The notes below the pieces were generated by a model. The model worked only from the letters and a program-made list of their open reading frames with translations, did no database searches and was not told where the DNA came from. A stretch of DNA of 64,000 nucleotides from Litoribrevibacter albus. Lineage in GTDB: Bacteria; Pseudomonadota; Gammaproteobacteria; Pseudomonadales; Litoribrevibacteraceae. The position numbers and the translations under genes are program-made. How positions within the stretch are numbered: position 1 is the stretch's first letter; each line of letters opens with the position of its first letter. Where the stretch lies: assembly GCF_030159995.1 (NCBI RefSeq), contig NZ_BSNM01000003.1:248001-312000 (forward strand), in the 5' to 3' direction. This document shows, piece by piece, positions 19,216 to 27,114 of this stretch.

Positions 19216-20376
19216 ATGAGCGACATTCTTATCTTTGCCGCAGTCTTTATATCACTTGCAGTAGGATGGGGGGTCGGTCGTTATCAGGGGCTTTTTCAAT
19301 TAAATAATCTTACAAAACCGATTCAACCGTTATCTTCAAAATATTTTAAAGGGTTGAATTACCTCATCAATGAAGAGCCTGACCAGGCAATTCATCATTT
19401 CATTACCATGCTTGAGGACGATTCTGAGTCCGTTGATTTGCAGATTATTCTTGCCAAACTTTTCAGAAAGCAAGGTGAGCTGGATCGAGCCATTACCGTA
19501 CACCAGCGTCTGTTAGCTCGCCCTGATTTATCGGATGAAGTGCGTCAAAAAGTTCATGTTGAGCTAGCACAAGATTATTACAGTGGTGGATTGCATGATC
19601 GAGCAGAGCAATTATTGCTTGAGGCACATTCTCATGAAGAGTCTGAATCTGTTCAGGAGTTGTTGTTTTCGTTGTGGGAAGAGCAGCAAGAATGGCAGCA
19701 AGTTCTGGATTTAGCCAAAGGCTTAAAGCATTTATCTCCAAAACTGTCACTTCGAGTGGTTGGAGCCTGTTGTAAGTTATCTGTCTCTTTTAAATCGGAC
19801 AGTTATAGCTATCTGAATTTTGCCGAGAAGTTCCAGCCCGACAGTGTGATGTTGCACTATCACTTTGCAGAAGCTCATTTGCAAGCTGGTAATTCCCGCA
19901 AAGCGCTAAAACGGCTAAAGCGCTTAATAACCCTAGATCAGGCAATGGCACCTGTAGCGCTCCCTTTACTAAAGCAATGCTTCAAAGGACGAGGTGTTTG
20001 GTTTAATAGCTATCGTGAAGTACTGGAAGACTGGTATCAATTGAATCCGTCTATTTCCATTGCCTCAGAATTAGTTCAACTGATCATGGTCGATGAAGGA
20101 AAGGATGCTGCGTTAATTTTCCTTACCGAGTATTTAAAGATTCGTCCCTCTATTCCTGGGCTGGTTCAATTGGTAGACTTGCACCTCAAGTCAGATACGC
20201 AACAGGATCAGGCTACAATGAAGATGTTTCGTAACTTATGTCGTCAAATCATTGAAGAGCGGCATAAGTTTCAATGTCAGAAGTGTGGCTATCTCGCAAA
20301 TCAAATGTATTGGCAGTGCCCAAACTGCAGAAAGTGGGAATCGATTCGCCCAGTATTTGGCTTAGAGGCTAAGTAA
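19216..20376 (+). CDS. lapB: Lipopolysaccharide assembly protein LapB (YciM)
   Basis: LapB is an essential or near-essential TPR protein that delivers LpxC to FtsH and coordinates LPS with phospholipid synthesis. The 386-residue protein starts with one membrane anchor (about 3-20), continues with tandem TPR repeats (about 40-340), and ends in a rubredoxin-like metal site of two CxxC pairs, CQKCGY and CPNCRKW. Order and length match E. coli YciM. Confidence 0.95.
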   Translation: MSDILIFAAVFISLAVGWGVGRYQGLFQLNNLTKPIQPLSSKYFKGLNYLINEEPDQAIHHFITMLEDDSESVDLQIILAKLFRKQGELDRAITVHQRLLARPDLSDEVRQKVHVELAQDYYSGGLHDRAEQLLLEAHSHEESESVQELLFSLWEEQQEWQQVLDLAKGLKHLSPKLSLRVVGACCKLSVSFKSDSYSYLNFAEKFQPDSVMLHYHFAEAHLQAGNSRKALKRLKRLITLDQAMAPVALPLLKQCFKGRGVWFNSYREVLEDWYQLNPSISIASELVQLIMVDEGKDAALIFLTEYLKIRPSIPGLVQLVDLHLKSDTQQDQATMKMFRNLCRQIIEERHKFQCQKCGYLANQMYWQCPNCRKWESIRPVFGLEAK

Positions 20377-20397
20377 ACGCGATATTAATGAGGTTAT

Positions 20398-21096
20398 ATG
20401 AATAAACAAATAGTTGTTGCTTTGGACTATCCAAGTCAGAAAGATGCAGTAAACATGGCCCAAAGACTTGACCCTTCCTTGTGTCGCGTAAAGGTTGGTA
20501 AAGAACTGTTTACCCGTTCAGGACCTGCGGTTGTAGAGGCTTTACAATCAATGGGATTCGATGTGTTTCTGGATCTCAAGTTTCATGATATTCCTAATAC
20601 CGTTGCACAGGCAGTTTTAGCAGCGGCAGAGCTGGGTGTTTGGATGGTTAATGTTCATGCGTCTGGCGGTCAAAAGATGATGGAACGTACTGTCGAGCTG
20701 CTCGAACAAAAAGGCGTGCCTAAACCTTTACTAATTGCTGTGACTGTATTGACCAGTATGCAGCGTGAAGACCTTGCTGGTATTGGTTTGGACATTGAGC
20801 CAATCGATCAAGTGAAACGTTTGGCCCTTCTGACCGAAAAAAGTGGCTTTGATGGTGTGGTGTGTTCTGCTCAAGAGGCACCAATGCTACGTACTTTGGT
20901 ATCGCCTGAGTTTAAATTAGTGACGCCAGGTATTCGACCTGCTGGAGCTTCAGCTGATGATCAAAAGCGTATTGTTACGCCTCAAGATGCGATTCGGGAT
21001 GGCAGTGATTATCTTGTGATTGGCCGACCGATTACACAATCTGAAGATCCAGTGAAAACACTTCAGGACATTATTTCTGATCTGGAAAATATTTAG
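20398..21096 (+). CDS. pyrF: Orotidine 5'-phosphate decarboxylase
   Basis: PyrF makes UMP from OMP in pyrimidine synthesis. The 232-residue TIM barrel has the catalytic D-K-D array in [12 protein letters not shown] (Asp59, Lys61, Asp64), the phosphate loop VTPGIRPAG, and [12 protein letters not shown] at the end. It follows lapB by 21 bases, the usual arrangement in gammaproteobacteria. A 7-bp hairpin (TAGAGCA / TGCTCTA, 21094-21114) begins in its stop codon. Confidence 0.97.
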   Translation: MNKQIVVALDYPSQKDAVNMAQRLDPSLCRVKVGKELFTRSGPAVVEALQSMGFDVFLDLKFHDIPNTVAQAVLAAAELGVWMVNVHASGGQKMMERTVELLEQKGVPKPLLIAVTVLTSMQREDLAGIGLDIEPIDQVKRLALLTEKSGFDGVVCSAQEAPMLRTLVSPEFKLVTPGIRPAGASADDQKRIVTPQDAIRDGSDYLVIGRPITQSEDPVKTLQDIISDLENI

Positions 21097-21132
21097 AGCA
21101 GTCCGAGTGCTCTACATTGAGTAGGGCTAGTT

Positions 21133-21183
21133 ACTTGGTATGGGTGTGCATTGAACTTTAATCTGATTGCCGTCATACCAAGT
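21133..21183. repeat. Inverted repeat downstream of pyrF
   Basis: ACTTGGTATG (21133-21142) and CATACCAAGT (21174-21183) are perfect 10-bp inverted arms with a 31-base loop, between pyrF and the ComEA-like gene. No T-run follows. It may be a transcript-end hairpin or an operator; the role is unknown. Confidence 0.5.
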
Positions 21184-21262
21184 TACGATTTTATGAGTGA
21201 GAAGAAACCATCTCTTTTAATTCTTATTAGTGTGATGAGACTAAATCACAAGGAGAAAAGGG

Positions 21263-21517
21263 ATGAGACTAATAATTACTATTGCCGCACTAGTTCTAAC
21301 TGTTAGTGTTTGGGCGTCAGAAGTCATCAATATAAACAGTGCCACGCAGAAAGAGTTGGAAGCTCTAAAAGGGATTGGACCTGTCATAGCAGAAAGGATT
21401 GTTCAGTATCGTGAAAGTCATGGCCGTTTTTCAACTATCGATGAACTGGATCAAGTCAAGGGTATTTCCGCTACCTGGATTGAAAAGAGCAAAGACAAAC
21501 TCTTACTCTCTGAGTAG
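21263..21517 (+). CDS. ComEA-family helix-hairpin-helix protein
   Basis: The 84-residue protein has a cleavable signal peptide (residues 1-18, ending VWAS) and then the classic ComEA sequence ININSATQKELEALKGIGP...AERIVQYRE, with a double helix-hairpin-helix motif that binds double-stranded DNA. Such periplasmic proteins help pull DNA in during natural transformation in competent species. No other competence genes are nearby, so uptake competence is not shown. AGGAG lies 7 bases before the ATG. Confidence 0.92.
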   Translation: MRLIITIAALVLTVSVWASEVININSATQKELEALKGIGPVIAERIVQYRESHGRFSTIDELDQVKGISATWIEKSKDKLLLSE

Positions 21518-22160
21518 TTTTATAAAGATTTCGGCTTTTATTAGCCTCTTTGTTTTATCTGGATGCACACAGAATTCTGCTATGGGCGTAGTTGGAAAGT
21601 CGTTAGAAATAGCATTTTTCGGGCATCCAGATGCTCAATTCAGTCGTGAGTATATAGAAAACCTTCCGTATGCTTCTATGGTTCTCAAGATCGGGATGGG
21701 GCCTAAATCTTTGGTGGTTCATTCCAGAACCATGAATCAGGATGTTCATTGGATTGCGGCCGATTATACGGTGTACGTTACACGATATGGACGGATTGTT
21801 AAGACCGTTAATCTTCCTATTAATCGGGTTGGTTTAGAGTTCCGGGGTACTGATCCCGTCTGGCAGGTTCAGCAAGGACTACCGTTTGATCAGAACATTT
21901 ACTATGAGGTAGATCTTCAGCCCGGTAACTACTTTGCCACACCTATACGGGCAACATTTGAATTCGATGGTGAAGAAACGCTTGAGATTTTGGGTAAAAC
22001 CTATCAAACCAAGCGTTACGTTGAACGTTTCCATAGTGAAAAACTTTACTGGGAAGATGAGAACTATTTCTGGTTTGATAAGGACACTGGCGCTTTGAGA
22101 CAAACCTTGCAGTTTGTTGATCCTAAAACGCCTGCATACTTAACTCAGCATGTCCGCTGA
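21480..22160 (+). CDS. YjbF/GfcB-family outer-membrane lipoprotein
   Basis: The lipoprotein signal is MKRAKTNSYSLSSF... ending in the lipobox LSGC. The mature part contains ENLPYASMVLKIGMGPKS and TVYVTRYGRIVKTVNLP, which I associate with YjbF/GfcB proteins of exopolysaccharide and group 4 capsule export. The frame opens at 21399, inside the ComEA-like gene; TTG at 21480 is chosen because it gives a normal lipoprotein signal with KR at its N-terminus. The usual yjbE/yjbG/yjbH partners are missing. The 38-base overlap with the preceding gene suggests coupling. Confidence 0.8.
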   Translation: MKRAKTNSYSLSSFIKISAFISLFVLSGCTQNSAMGVVGKSLEIAFFGHPDAQFSREYIENLPYASMVLKIGMGPKSLVVHSRTMNQDVHWIAADYTVYVTRYGRIVKTVNLPINRVGLEFRGTDPVWQVQQGLPFDQNIYYEVDLQPGNYFATPIRATFEFDGEETLEILGKTYQTKRYVERFHSEKLYWEDENYFWFDKDTGALRQTLQFVDPKTPAYLTQHVR

Positions 22161-22391
22161 TGGGGAATCAATACAGTATTTTCGTAAAATCAGAAGTTGC
22201 TCATCATGATTGGTTTGTCCTTCAAGCTCATTCAAACAGATATTGATGGCACTTTTGCACTGGACGGTTTCACTGACTGAGTTGGCAAGCTTTAACGCTT
22301 TGATCAAATAGCTGAGCGCAGCAGCGTAGTCATGATCCTCTTCGGCCATGAATGCGATACTAATGCATTGTTCAAAGGTATTGCCCAGCAT
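22140..22391 (-). CDS. Small hypothetical protein, TPR-like, 83 aa
   Basis: This is an 83-residue helical protein with one TPR-like repeat (DYAAALSYLIKALKLANSV). It has no signal peptide. Its 3' end overlaps the YjbF-like gene by 21 bases on the opposite strand. No function can be assigned, and only length and repeat-like character support it. Confidence 0.5.
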   Translation of the reverse strand: MLGNTFEQCISIAFMAEEDHDYAAALSYLIKALKLANSVSETVQCKSAINICLNELEGQTNHDEQLLILRKYCIDSPSADMLS

Positions 22392-22441
22392 ATTTCAAAC
22401 CCAATATTCGTTAATAAAACTATAACTGGTTCACATTTTTG

Positions 22442-22479
22442 ATATGTTTTAAAAATGAACGATTTTTTTTAAAACATAT
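22442..22479. repeat. Perfect 14-bp inverted repeat upstream of the TPR-like gene
   Basis: ATATGTTTTAAAAA (22442-22455) and TTTTTAAAACATAT (22466-22479) are perfect arms around a 10-base loop. It lies 50 bases before the start of the 83-residue minus-strand gene. It could be an operator for an unknown regulator or a bidirectional hairpin with T-runs in its stem. Confidence 0.6.
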
Positions 22480-22698
22480 GTCGTCGCGTAAGCGTTAGTC
22501 CTTAAGAGTAACAAAATGTCTCTCGAACTTGAGCTGCCGCTCGTGTTTTCCGGAAAACGTCACAGAAACATCGTTTACAGATTATGTAAGCTTATCGACC
22601 ATTTTCTTCTATTCTTTATGTTTAGATTAGAAAGTGTACAAATTAGGCCATTATTTGGGTAATGAGCTAAAAGTTTTATCTTTCCTAATAAAAAAGGG

Positions 22699-22726
22699 TT
22701 GTGTTTGGGGTTTATCTGTGTAGAAT
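22699..22726 (+). promoter_or_regulatory. Sigma-70 promoter of the tRNA-Val/Asp operon
   Basis: TTGTGT (22699-22704) and TAGAAT (22721-22726) are separated by 16 bases and followed by a C-rich discriminator (ACTCCTCC). The first tRNA starts 47 bases after the -10 box. Confidence 0.75.
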
Positions 22727-22772
22727 ACTCCTCCACGAAATGAGAGGCAGTTACCGAAATTGCTGTATTTTC

Positions 22773-22848
22773 GGGTGGTTAGCTCAGTTGGGAGAGCATC
22801 GCCCTTACAAGGCGAGGGTCACAGGTTCGAGCCCTGTACCACCCACCA
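22773..22848 (+). tRNA. tRNA-Val (TAC)
   Basis: The 76-base cloverleaf has acceptor stem GGGTGGT / ACCACCC, anticodon TAC in CCTTACAAG, T arm CAGGTTCGAGCCCTG and an encoded CCA. Confidence 0.97.
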
Positions 22849-22864
22849 AATCTCGTTTCATTGC

Positions 22865-22941
22865 GGAGCAGTAGTTCAGTTGGTTAGAATACCGGCCTGT
22901 CACGCCGGGGGTCGCGGGTTCGAGTCCCGTCTGTTCCGCCA
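22865..22941 (+). tRNA. tRNA-Asp (GTC)
   Basis: The 77-base cloverleaf has acceptor stem GGAGCAG / CTGTTCC (one G-T pair), anticodon GTC in CTGTCAC, T-arm loop GTTCGAG and an encoded CCA. Confidence 0.97.
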
Positions 22942-22986
22942 TTTCTTCCCCCCTTTCTTTATGATCTCTATTTCATATTCTTTCTT

Positions 22987-23865
22987 TTAGTCAAAAACTT
23001 CTTTTAACGCTTCTGATAGCCAGAGTAATGCTGGGCCAGCTACACGATTTTTTTGCATGACTCGATCAATGGGTGGATTCCATGGTTTGTGATCGAAGCT
23101 CAACTTCAGTTCTGTAAAGTCCCCTCTATGTATGCCTGCATGTGCCATATGCTGAGGTAAGTAGGCCCAGCCCATTCCTTGTTTTACGAGCTCTGATTGC
23201 ATGTAGAAATTGTTGCTCCACCATAGTTGAGCAGACAGGGGGGCGAATTGAGCTAACTCGCGCCCATCCACGCCCTTAAGCAGTATTTGCCGCTGGGGAA
23301 GCAAATCGGAGACAGTAACCGATGATAGTGTAGCCAGCGGGTGTTCGGGGCTGACCACCGCATAGAAAGGCAGATTACCAAGAAAGCAGAGATCAACTTC
23401 CTTAGGGAAGACAAAATCACAAAACATCAGTCCTATGTCAGCACGGCCGGTCTGAACAATCTCCGCAATGTCAGGACTGGCAATTGAAAGTAATTCCAAT
23501 GCCGTTGCTGGAAATCGTTGGGAGAATTCCTGAATGATTGGCTCGAAAGCGGGTGAAAATATTGCATCATCAATTGCCAGAATTAAGTTGGATTCCTGGT
23601 CTTTGCTCATCGCACTGGCTGCGGTTCTGAGCTCTTCTGATTGCATGAGAACGGCTTTCGCATGAGAAAGTAATCGATGGCCTTGTTCTGTAAGCGTAGG
23701 TTTATGGCTTGAACGGTCAAATAGCTGACAGCCTAAATCGATTTCCAGGTTCGCTATACCTTGGCTGATGGCGGATTGCGCCTTTCCTAACGATCTGGCA
23801 CAAGCAGAAAAAGACCCTGTTTCTGCGGAGATAACAAACATTCTTAGGTAGTCGAGGTTATTCAT
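22987..23865 (-). CDS. LysR-family transcriptional regulator
   Basis: This 292-residue LysR protein has an N-terminal winged helix (MNNLDYLRMFVISAETGSF, SLGKAQSAISQGIANLE) and a C-terminal substrate-binding domain (about 90-290). It is transcribed away from the PACE efflux gene, with 139 bases between the starts. In Acinetobacter a divergent LysR regulator (AceR) activates the PACE pump AceI, so this one probably controls its neighbour. The inducer is unknown. Confidence 0.9.
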   Translation of the reverse strand: MNNLDYLRMFVISAETGSFSACARSLGKAQSAISQGIANLEIDLGCQLFDRSSHKPTLTEQGHRLLSHAKAVLMQSEELRTAASAMSKDQESNLILAIDDAIFSPAFEPIIQEFSQRFPATALELLSIASPDIAEIVQTGRADIGLMFCDFVFPKEVDLCFLGNLPFYAVVSPEHPLATLSSVTVSDLLPQRQILLKGVDGRELAQFAPLSAQLWWSNNFYMQSELVKQGMGWAYLPQHMAHAGIHRGDFTELKLSFDHKPWNPPIDRVMQKNRVAGPALLWLSEALKEVFD

Positions 23866-24004
23866 AGGTTCTAGTTGAATCGTTTATGTATGGATACGGC
23901 TTACTAGCATGACGTATTAGTTAATGTATCAGTATAAGTGATGGTTTCTAACTTTTTACTATCTTGATTGTGGATATACTGCCCTCGTTTTAGGAGGGGA
24001 TCAA

Positions 24005-24442
24005 ATGTCCAAGTTAGAACGTGTGTTTCACAGCATCTTATTTGAAGTTATTGCTTTGGTGATCTTATCTGCGCTGGCCTATTGGGCAACGGGCAAAGAT
24101 CCGATTCACTTAACCGGTTTGGCTATTACACTTTCGATGATTGCGATGATGTGGAATTACATATTTAATTTACTGTTTGATCGGGTCTTTGGAGATGATC
24201 GCGCTGCAAGGGGGATAAAAATCAGAGTAGGGCATGCTGTACTCTTTGAGCTAGGAATGCTGATTTTTTCGTTTCCCGTCATTATGTGGGTGATGGAAAT
24301 GGACTTTTGGGGTGTCTTATGGATGGATTTAGGCGTCGTCGTCTTCTTCTTGATTTATGCAGTTGGCTTTAATTGGTTATATGACATCGCTCGTCAGAAG
24401 TGGTTTGTTCGTTCATATAAACAGTCTGAGTTGTCCATATAG
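24005..24442 (+). CDS. PACE-family multidrug/biocide efflux transporter
   Basis: The 145-residue protein has four membrane helices arranged as tandem BTP domains. The first starts RVFHSILFEVIALVILS with the functionally required glutamate at position 14, as in AceI. The second repeats the pattern RVGHAVLFELGMLIFSFP. PACE pumps export chlorhexidine and natural polyamines using the proton gradient. AGGAGG lies 8 bases before the ATG. The divergent LysR gene is its likely regulator. Confidence 0.93.
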   Translation: MSKLERVFHSILFEVIALVILSALAYWATGKDPIHLTGLAITLSMIAMMWNYIFNLLFDRVFGDDRAARGIKIRVGHAVLFELGMLIFSFPVIMWVMEMDFWGVLWMDLGVVVFFLIYAVGFNWLYDIARQKWFVRSYKQSELSI

Positions 24443-24462
24443 TAATTGTTAGGTGATATGAA

Positions 24463-24498
24463 CAAAGCCAGAGACTGTGTAGTCGTTTTCTGGCTTTG
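24463..24498. terminator. Hairpin between convergent PACE and sigma-factor genes
   Basis: CAAAGCCAGA (24463-24472) and TCTGGCTTTG (24489-24498) form a perfect 10-bp stem with an inner GACT/AGTC pair. There is no long T-run, but the position between two converging genes suits a terminator. Confidence 0.55.
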
Positions 24499-24576
24499 AT
24501 CGGTTATAAATGCGTTATCATCCGCCAAAACTGATGAATAACGCTTAAGTCCAGTAACTAGGTTCAGCAACATGGG

Positions 24577-25350
24577 CTAAACAACCGGAGTAAGATTTAT
24601 ATCTTCCAGGCCTCGTTGACTGGTAATGATGTCTCTGGCCCGGTTTATTCGTGAGCGGACCGTTCCGATTGGAATTGCTTGAATGCTAGCAATCTGCTGA
24701 TAGCTCAGTCCATGTCTTTCTCTATAAATGAAGGTCTCACGCAGATCTTTTGACAATTTGGCAATACCTTCTTCCAGTTTTTGTTCCAATTGCTGATCAA
24801 GCAAATGCTCTTCCGGTGAATAACTTGGGTTGGTCAGATTCAGCGGTGAGTCTTCGTTATATGCATCTTGTGCATATTCCTGATCTACATAGCCGGGCTC
24901 AAATGCTTTTTTCTTTACGATTTCTCTCTTCACTGCAGAGATCGCCGTATTCTGAGCAATACGATACAGCCAACTATAGAACTGGGCGTCTCCACGGAAA
25001 CTTTTGAGTGCTTTGTACACGCTCAACCACGTTTCCTGAAGGATGTCATCAACATCATCCCGGTGGAAAATAATCCGGGATACCATATTTCTCAGTTTTC
25101 GTTCGTACTTGTTAACCAAGTGATTGAAGACTCTTGTGTCGCCGTCTTGAAACTTCTTTACCCAGATTTGATCTTGCGTGAGGACTTCCTGATGTTGCGC
25201 TTCATTGGCTGCTGAATCTGATTTCAGCAGTTGATCAAGTTGAAATCCGTATTGAACGCTGGATAGATTTTCTGGAAGCTGACTTTTCTGGCAATCCTGA
25301 AGATTCATCAAGCTACCTGAGCATGGCTGTTCGATAGTGGTGCTGATCAT
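24577..25350 (-). CDS. ECF-type RNA polymerase sigma factor (RpoE-like)
   Basis: The 257-residue protein contains sigma region 2 (about 80-150, FNHLVNKYERKLRNMV and DVDDILQETWLSVYKALKSF) and region 4 (about 195-245, SYQQIASIQAIPIGTVRSRI), without regions 1 and 3. It has a leader of about 70 residues before region 2, longer than RpoE. No anti-sigma gene (rseA/mucA type) follows; the next gene is convergent. AGGAGA lies 6 bases before the ATG. A TetR gene is divergent, with two palindromes between. Confidence 0.9.
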   Translation of the reverse strand: MISTTIEQPCSGSLMNLQDCQKSQLPENLSSVQYGFQLDQLLKSDSAANEAQHQEVLTQDQIWVKKFQDGDTRVFNHLVNKYERKLRNMVSRIIFHRDDVDDILQETWLSVYKALKSFRGDAQFYSWLYRIAQNTAISAVKREIVKKKAFEPGYVDQEYAQDAYNEDSPLNLTNPSYSPEEHLLDQQLEQKLEEGIAKLSKDLRETFIYRERHGLSYQQIASIQAIPIGTVRSRINRARDIITSQRGLEDINLTPVV

Positions 25351-25450
25351 CTTTCTCTCCTAGTGTCATTCAGCTTAAGACGCCGGCCTGTCTTTTAAGC
25401 CTGGTGAGTATTTGGTAGATCAGGAATGCTAGAACCAACTATTTAGTTGG

Positions 25451-25466
25451 TGTACAGACCTGTTCA
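25451..25466. promoter_or_regulatory. Imperfect TetR-type operator, copy 1
   Basis: TGTACAGACCTGTTCA matches the perfect palindrome at 25487-25502 except at two positions. It lies 101 bases upstream of the sigma-factor start. Confidence 0.6.
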
Positions 25467-25486
25467 GTTTTTTTGTTAAGGGTAAG

Positions 25487-25502
25487 TGTACAGATCTGTA
25501 CA
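25487..25502. promoter_or_regulatory. Perfect TetR-type operator, copy 2
   Basis: TGTACAGATCTGTACA is a perfect 16-bp palindrome 115 bases upstream of the TetR gene. Its centre lies 36 bases from the centre of copy 1. The divergent position suggests control of both the TetR and the sigma-factor genes. Confidence 0.7.
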
Positions 25503-25616
25503 GTCAAGAGTGTTTTTGATTAAAAATTTCGATGACATAAAACGAACTTTGTGATGATTGTGGTAACCTATGCAGAATGAACCTTGCGTTTTAACAACCA
25601 CTTCGTGAGTAGGTGA

Positions 25617-26204
25617 ATGCTACAAATGGCATCTACAAAAAAAACGTTGCTGCTTGAAACAGCACTAAATTTGTTTAATGAACACGGATTTCACAATACT
25701 GGAATAGACATGGTTCAGTCGGTTTCAGGTGTATCCAAAACAACTATGTATAAGTACTTTAAGTCCAAGGATGAGTTAATTCTTGAAGTGCTTCGTATGC
25801 GACATGAGCAATTCTCCGAATGGATGGATGGTCGTGTAGCAGAGTTTGCTAAATCTTATGAGGATAAGCCTTGTGGAAAACTAAGGGCAATGTTCGATGC
25901 ATTGCATGAGTGGATACAAAGAGATTCTTTTTGTGGCTGTAACTTTATCAATGCCTGTGCTGAGTTTACCTGCTGTTCTCATCCCATTCATCAGCTAGCT
26001 ACCGAGCATAAGTTGTCTGTGCAAAGCTATGTCCAGCGACTGTTGGATGATGCGGGTATTCCTCAAAGTAAAAAGCTCTCTGTTCAGATTTGTTTATTAA
26101 TGGACGGGGCGATTGTCTATGCACATACCGTTGGGCAAAAAGAGGCGGCCAGAATTGCCAAAGAAATGATGATTGTTCAGCTGGAAAGTATTGCTTGTGG
26201 TTAA
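25617..26204 (+). CDS. TetR/AcrR-family transcriptional regulator
   Basis: This 195-residue repressor has an N-terminal helix-turn-helix (about 10-55: LFNEHGFHNTGIDMVQSVSGVSKTTMYKYFKSKDEL in two stretches). The C-terminal ligand domain contains the cysteine-rich run SFCGCNFINACAEFTCC, a segment seen in a TetR subgroup that can sense electrophiles; sensing here is not shown. ATG at 25617 or 25626 are both possible. The divergent ECF sigma gene and the two TGTACAG palindromes between suggest autoregulation and sigma control. Confidence 0.9.
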   Translation: MLQMASTKKTLLLETALNLFNEHGFHNTGIDMVQSVSGVSKTTMYKYFKSKDELILEVLRMRHEQFSEWMDGRVAEFAKSYEDKPCGKLRAMFDALHEWIQRDSFCGCNFINACAEFTCCSHPIHQLATEHKLSVQSYVQRLLDDAGIPQSKKLSVQICLLMDGAIVYAHTVGQKEAARIAKEMMIVQLESIACG

Positions 26205-26301
26205 ACCACACAGATTGATAACTTCTAACCTATTAAACCTTTGCTTTTTAAGCACATACACGCTTTTATAGGAGATAAAACTTAAGACAGGGAGTCTCAA
26301 G

Positions 26302-27114
26302 GTGTACAACGTCTATCGTGTGTATGAAGCGTCTTATGTGTTTAAATTCATTCAGTTTCTTTGTGTCCCGTGGTTCATGTTTGCTTTTTTGTCAGAAGCG
26401 CGGGGCAGTGAAACGTCGTTAACCTACTATGTTATTGAAGAGCAGGCTCGCCCCTTTCAGATATCATCAGGCGAGGGCGGTTATTCTGGAATAGCATCAG
26501 ATCTGGTAGAGGCTATTTTTGCCCAATCAGATATTAGTCTGAATTATGAAACTTTGCCTTTCCGACGGATGCTCCGAAAAATGGAGCAAACTCGCGACAG
26601 CCACTGGATTGCTTTAGGCTCTCCTGAATGGCAGGGAATTCAAGCGGAACGCTTATCAAAATTTCCTATTTTTACTGCTCATCATGTAGCGGTGGTTGCA
26701 AAAAATGTTAATCCTTCGCAAACAAATATCTCTCATTTATCGGAATTAAAGAGCAAGCATGCCATTTTGTTGTTTGGCTTTGATTATCCGGGGCTGGCGC
26801 CGTTCCTTAAAAAACAGGAGATGACGCGGCAGTTTGTTAAAACGTATGACTCAGCATTCAAATTAATTCAACGACACCCGCAAGAATCCGTATTCATCGA
26901 AATGGAGTTGCGGGTAGAGCACAATCTCAAACGTTTTTCATTCCCTGAGGATCAGATCTATTCGCTGGATATGTCCAGTGTAATTCCTGACTACGATATC
27001 CATTTGGCGTATTCTCCGGGGTTAGAAAATGGACTGGTAGAAATGCTGGATGCCGAAATTCTAAAGCTTAAAGGCAACGGGCAGCTTGAAGCTATCATTG
27101 CTCGCTATCGTTAG
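26302..27114 (+). CDS. Orphan periplasmic solute-binding protein, family 3-like
   Basis: The 270-residue protein has an N-terminal hydrophobic export signal (about 14-36) and an SBP family 3-like fold: LTYYVIEEQARPFQI, the LPFRRMLRKME motif at about 92-102, and a C-terminal AIIARYR. Such proteins normally feed amino-acid ABC importers, but no permease or ATPase gene is close. The start is GTG after GGGAG. It may serve a distant transporter or act as a sensor. It is convergent with the MBL-fold gene, overlapping by 4 bases. Confidence 0.8.
   Translation: MYNVYRVYEASYVFKFIQFLCVPWFMFAFLSEARGSETSLTYYVIEEQARPFQISSGEGGYSGIASDLVEAIFAQSDISLNYETLPFRRMLRKMEQTRDSHWIALGSPEWQGIQAERLSKFPIFTAHHVAVVAKNVNPSQTNISHLSELKSKHAILLFGFDYPGLAPFLKKQEMTRQFVKTYDSAFKLIQRHPQESVFIEMELRVEHNLKRFSFPEDQIYSLDMSSVIPDYDIHLAYSPGLENGLVEMLDAEILKLKGNGQLEAIIARYR

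Larger units (their letters stand above)
22392..22772. other. Intergenic region with a 14-bp inverted repeat and tRNA promoter
   Basis: About 380 bases without a convincing gene. The left part holds a strong AT-rich inverted repeat (22442-22479) and the right part a sigma-70 promoter for the tRNA-Val/Asp operon (22699-22726). A 48-codon frame at 22516 has no ribosome-binding site and is not called. Confidence 0.7.

Noticed and set aside
22516-22662. 48-codon open frame in the gap before tRNA-Val
   Set aside because: No ribosome-binding site, no recognisable sequence and only intergenic context.
22760-22990. 76-codon open frame covering tRNA-Val and tRNA-Asp
   Set aside because: The stretch is fully explained by two tRNA genes.
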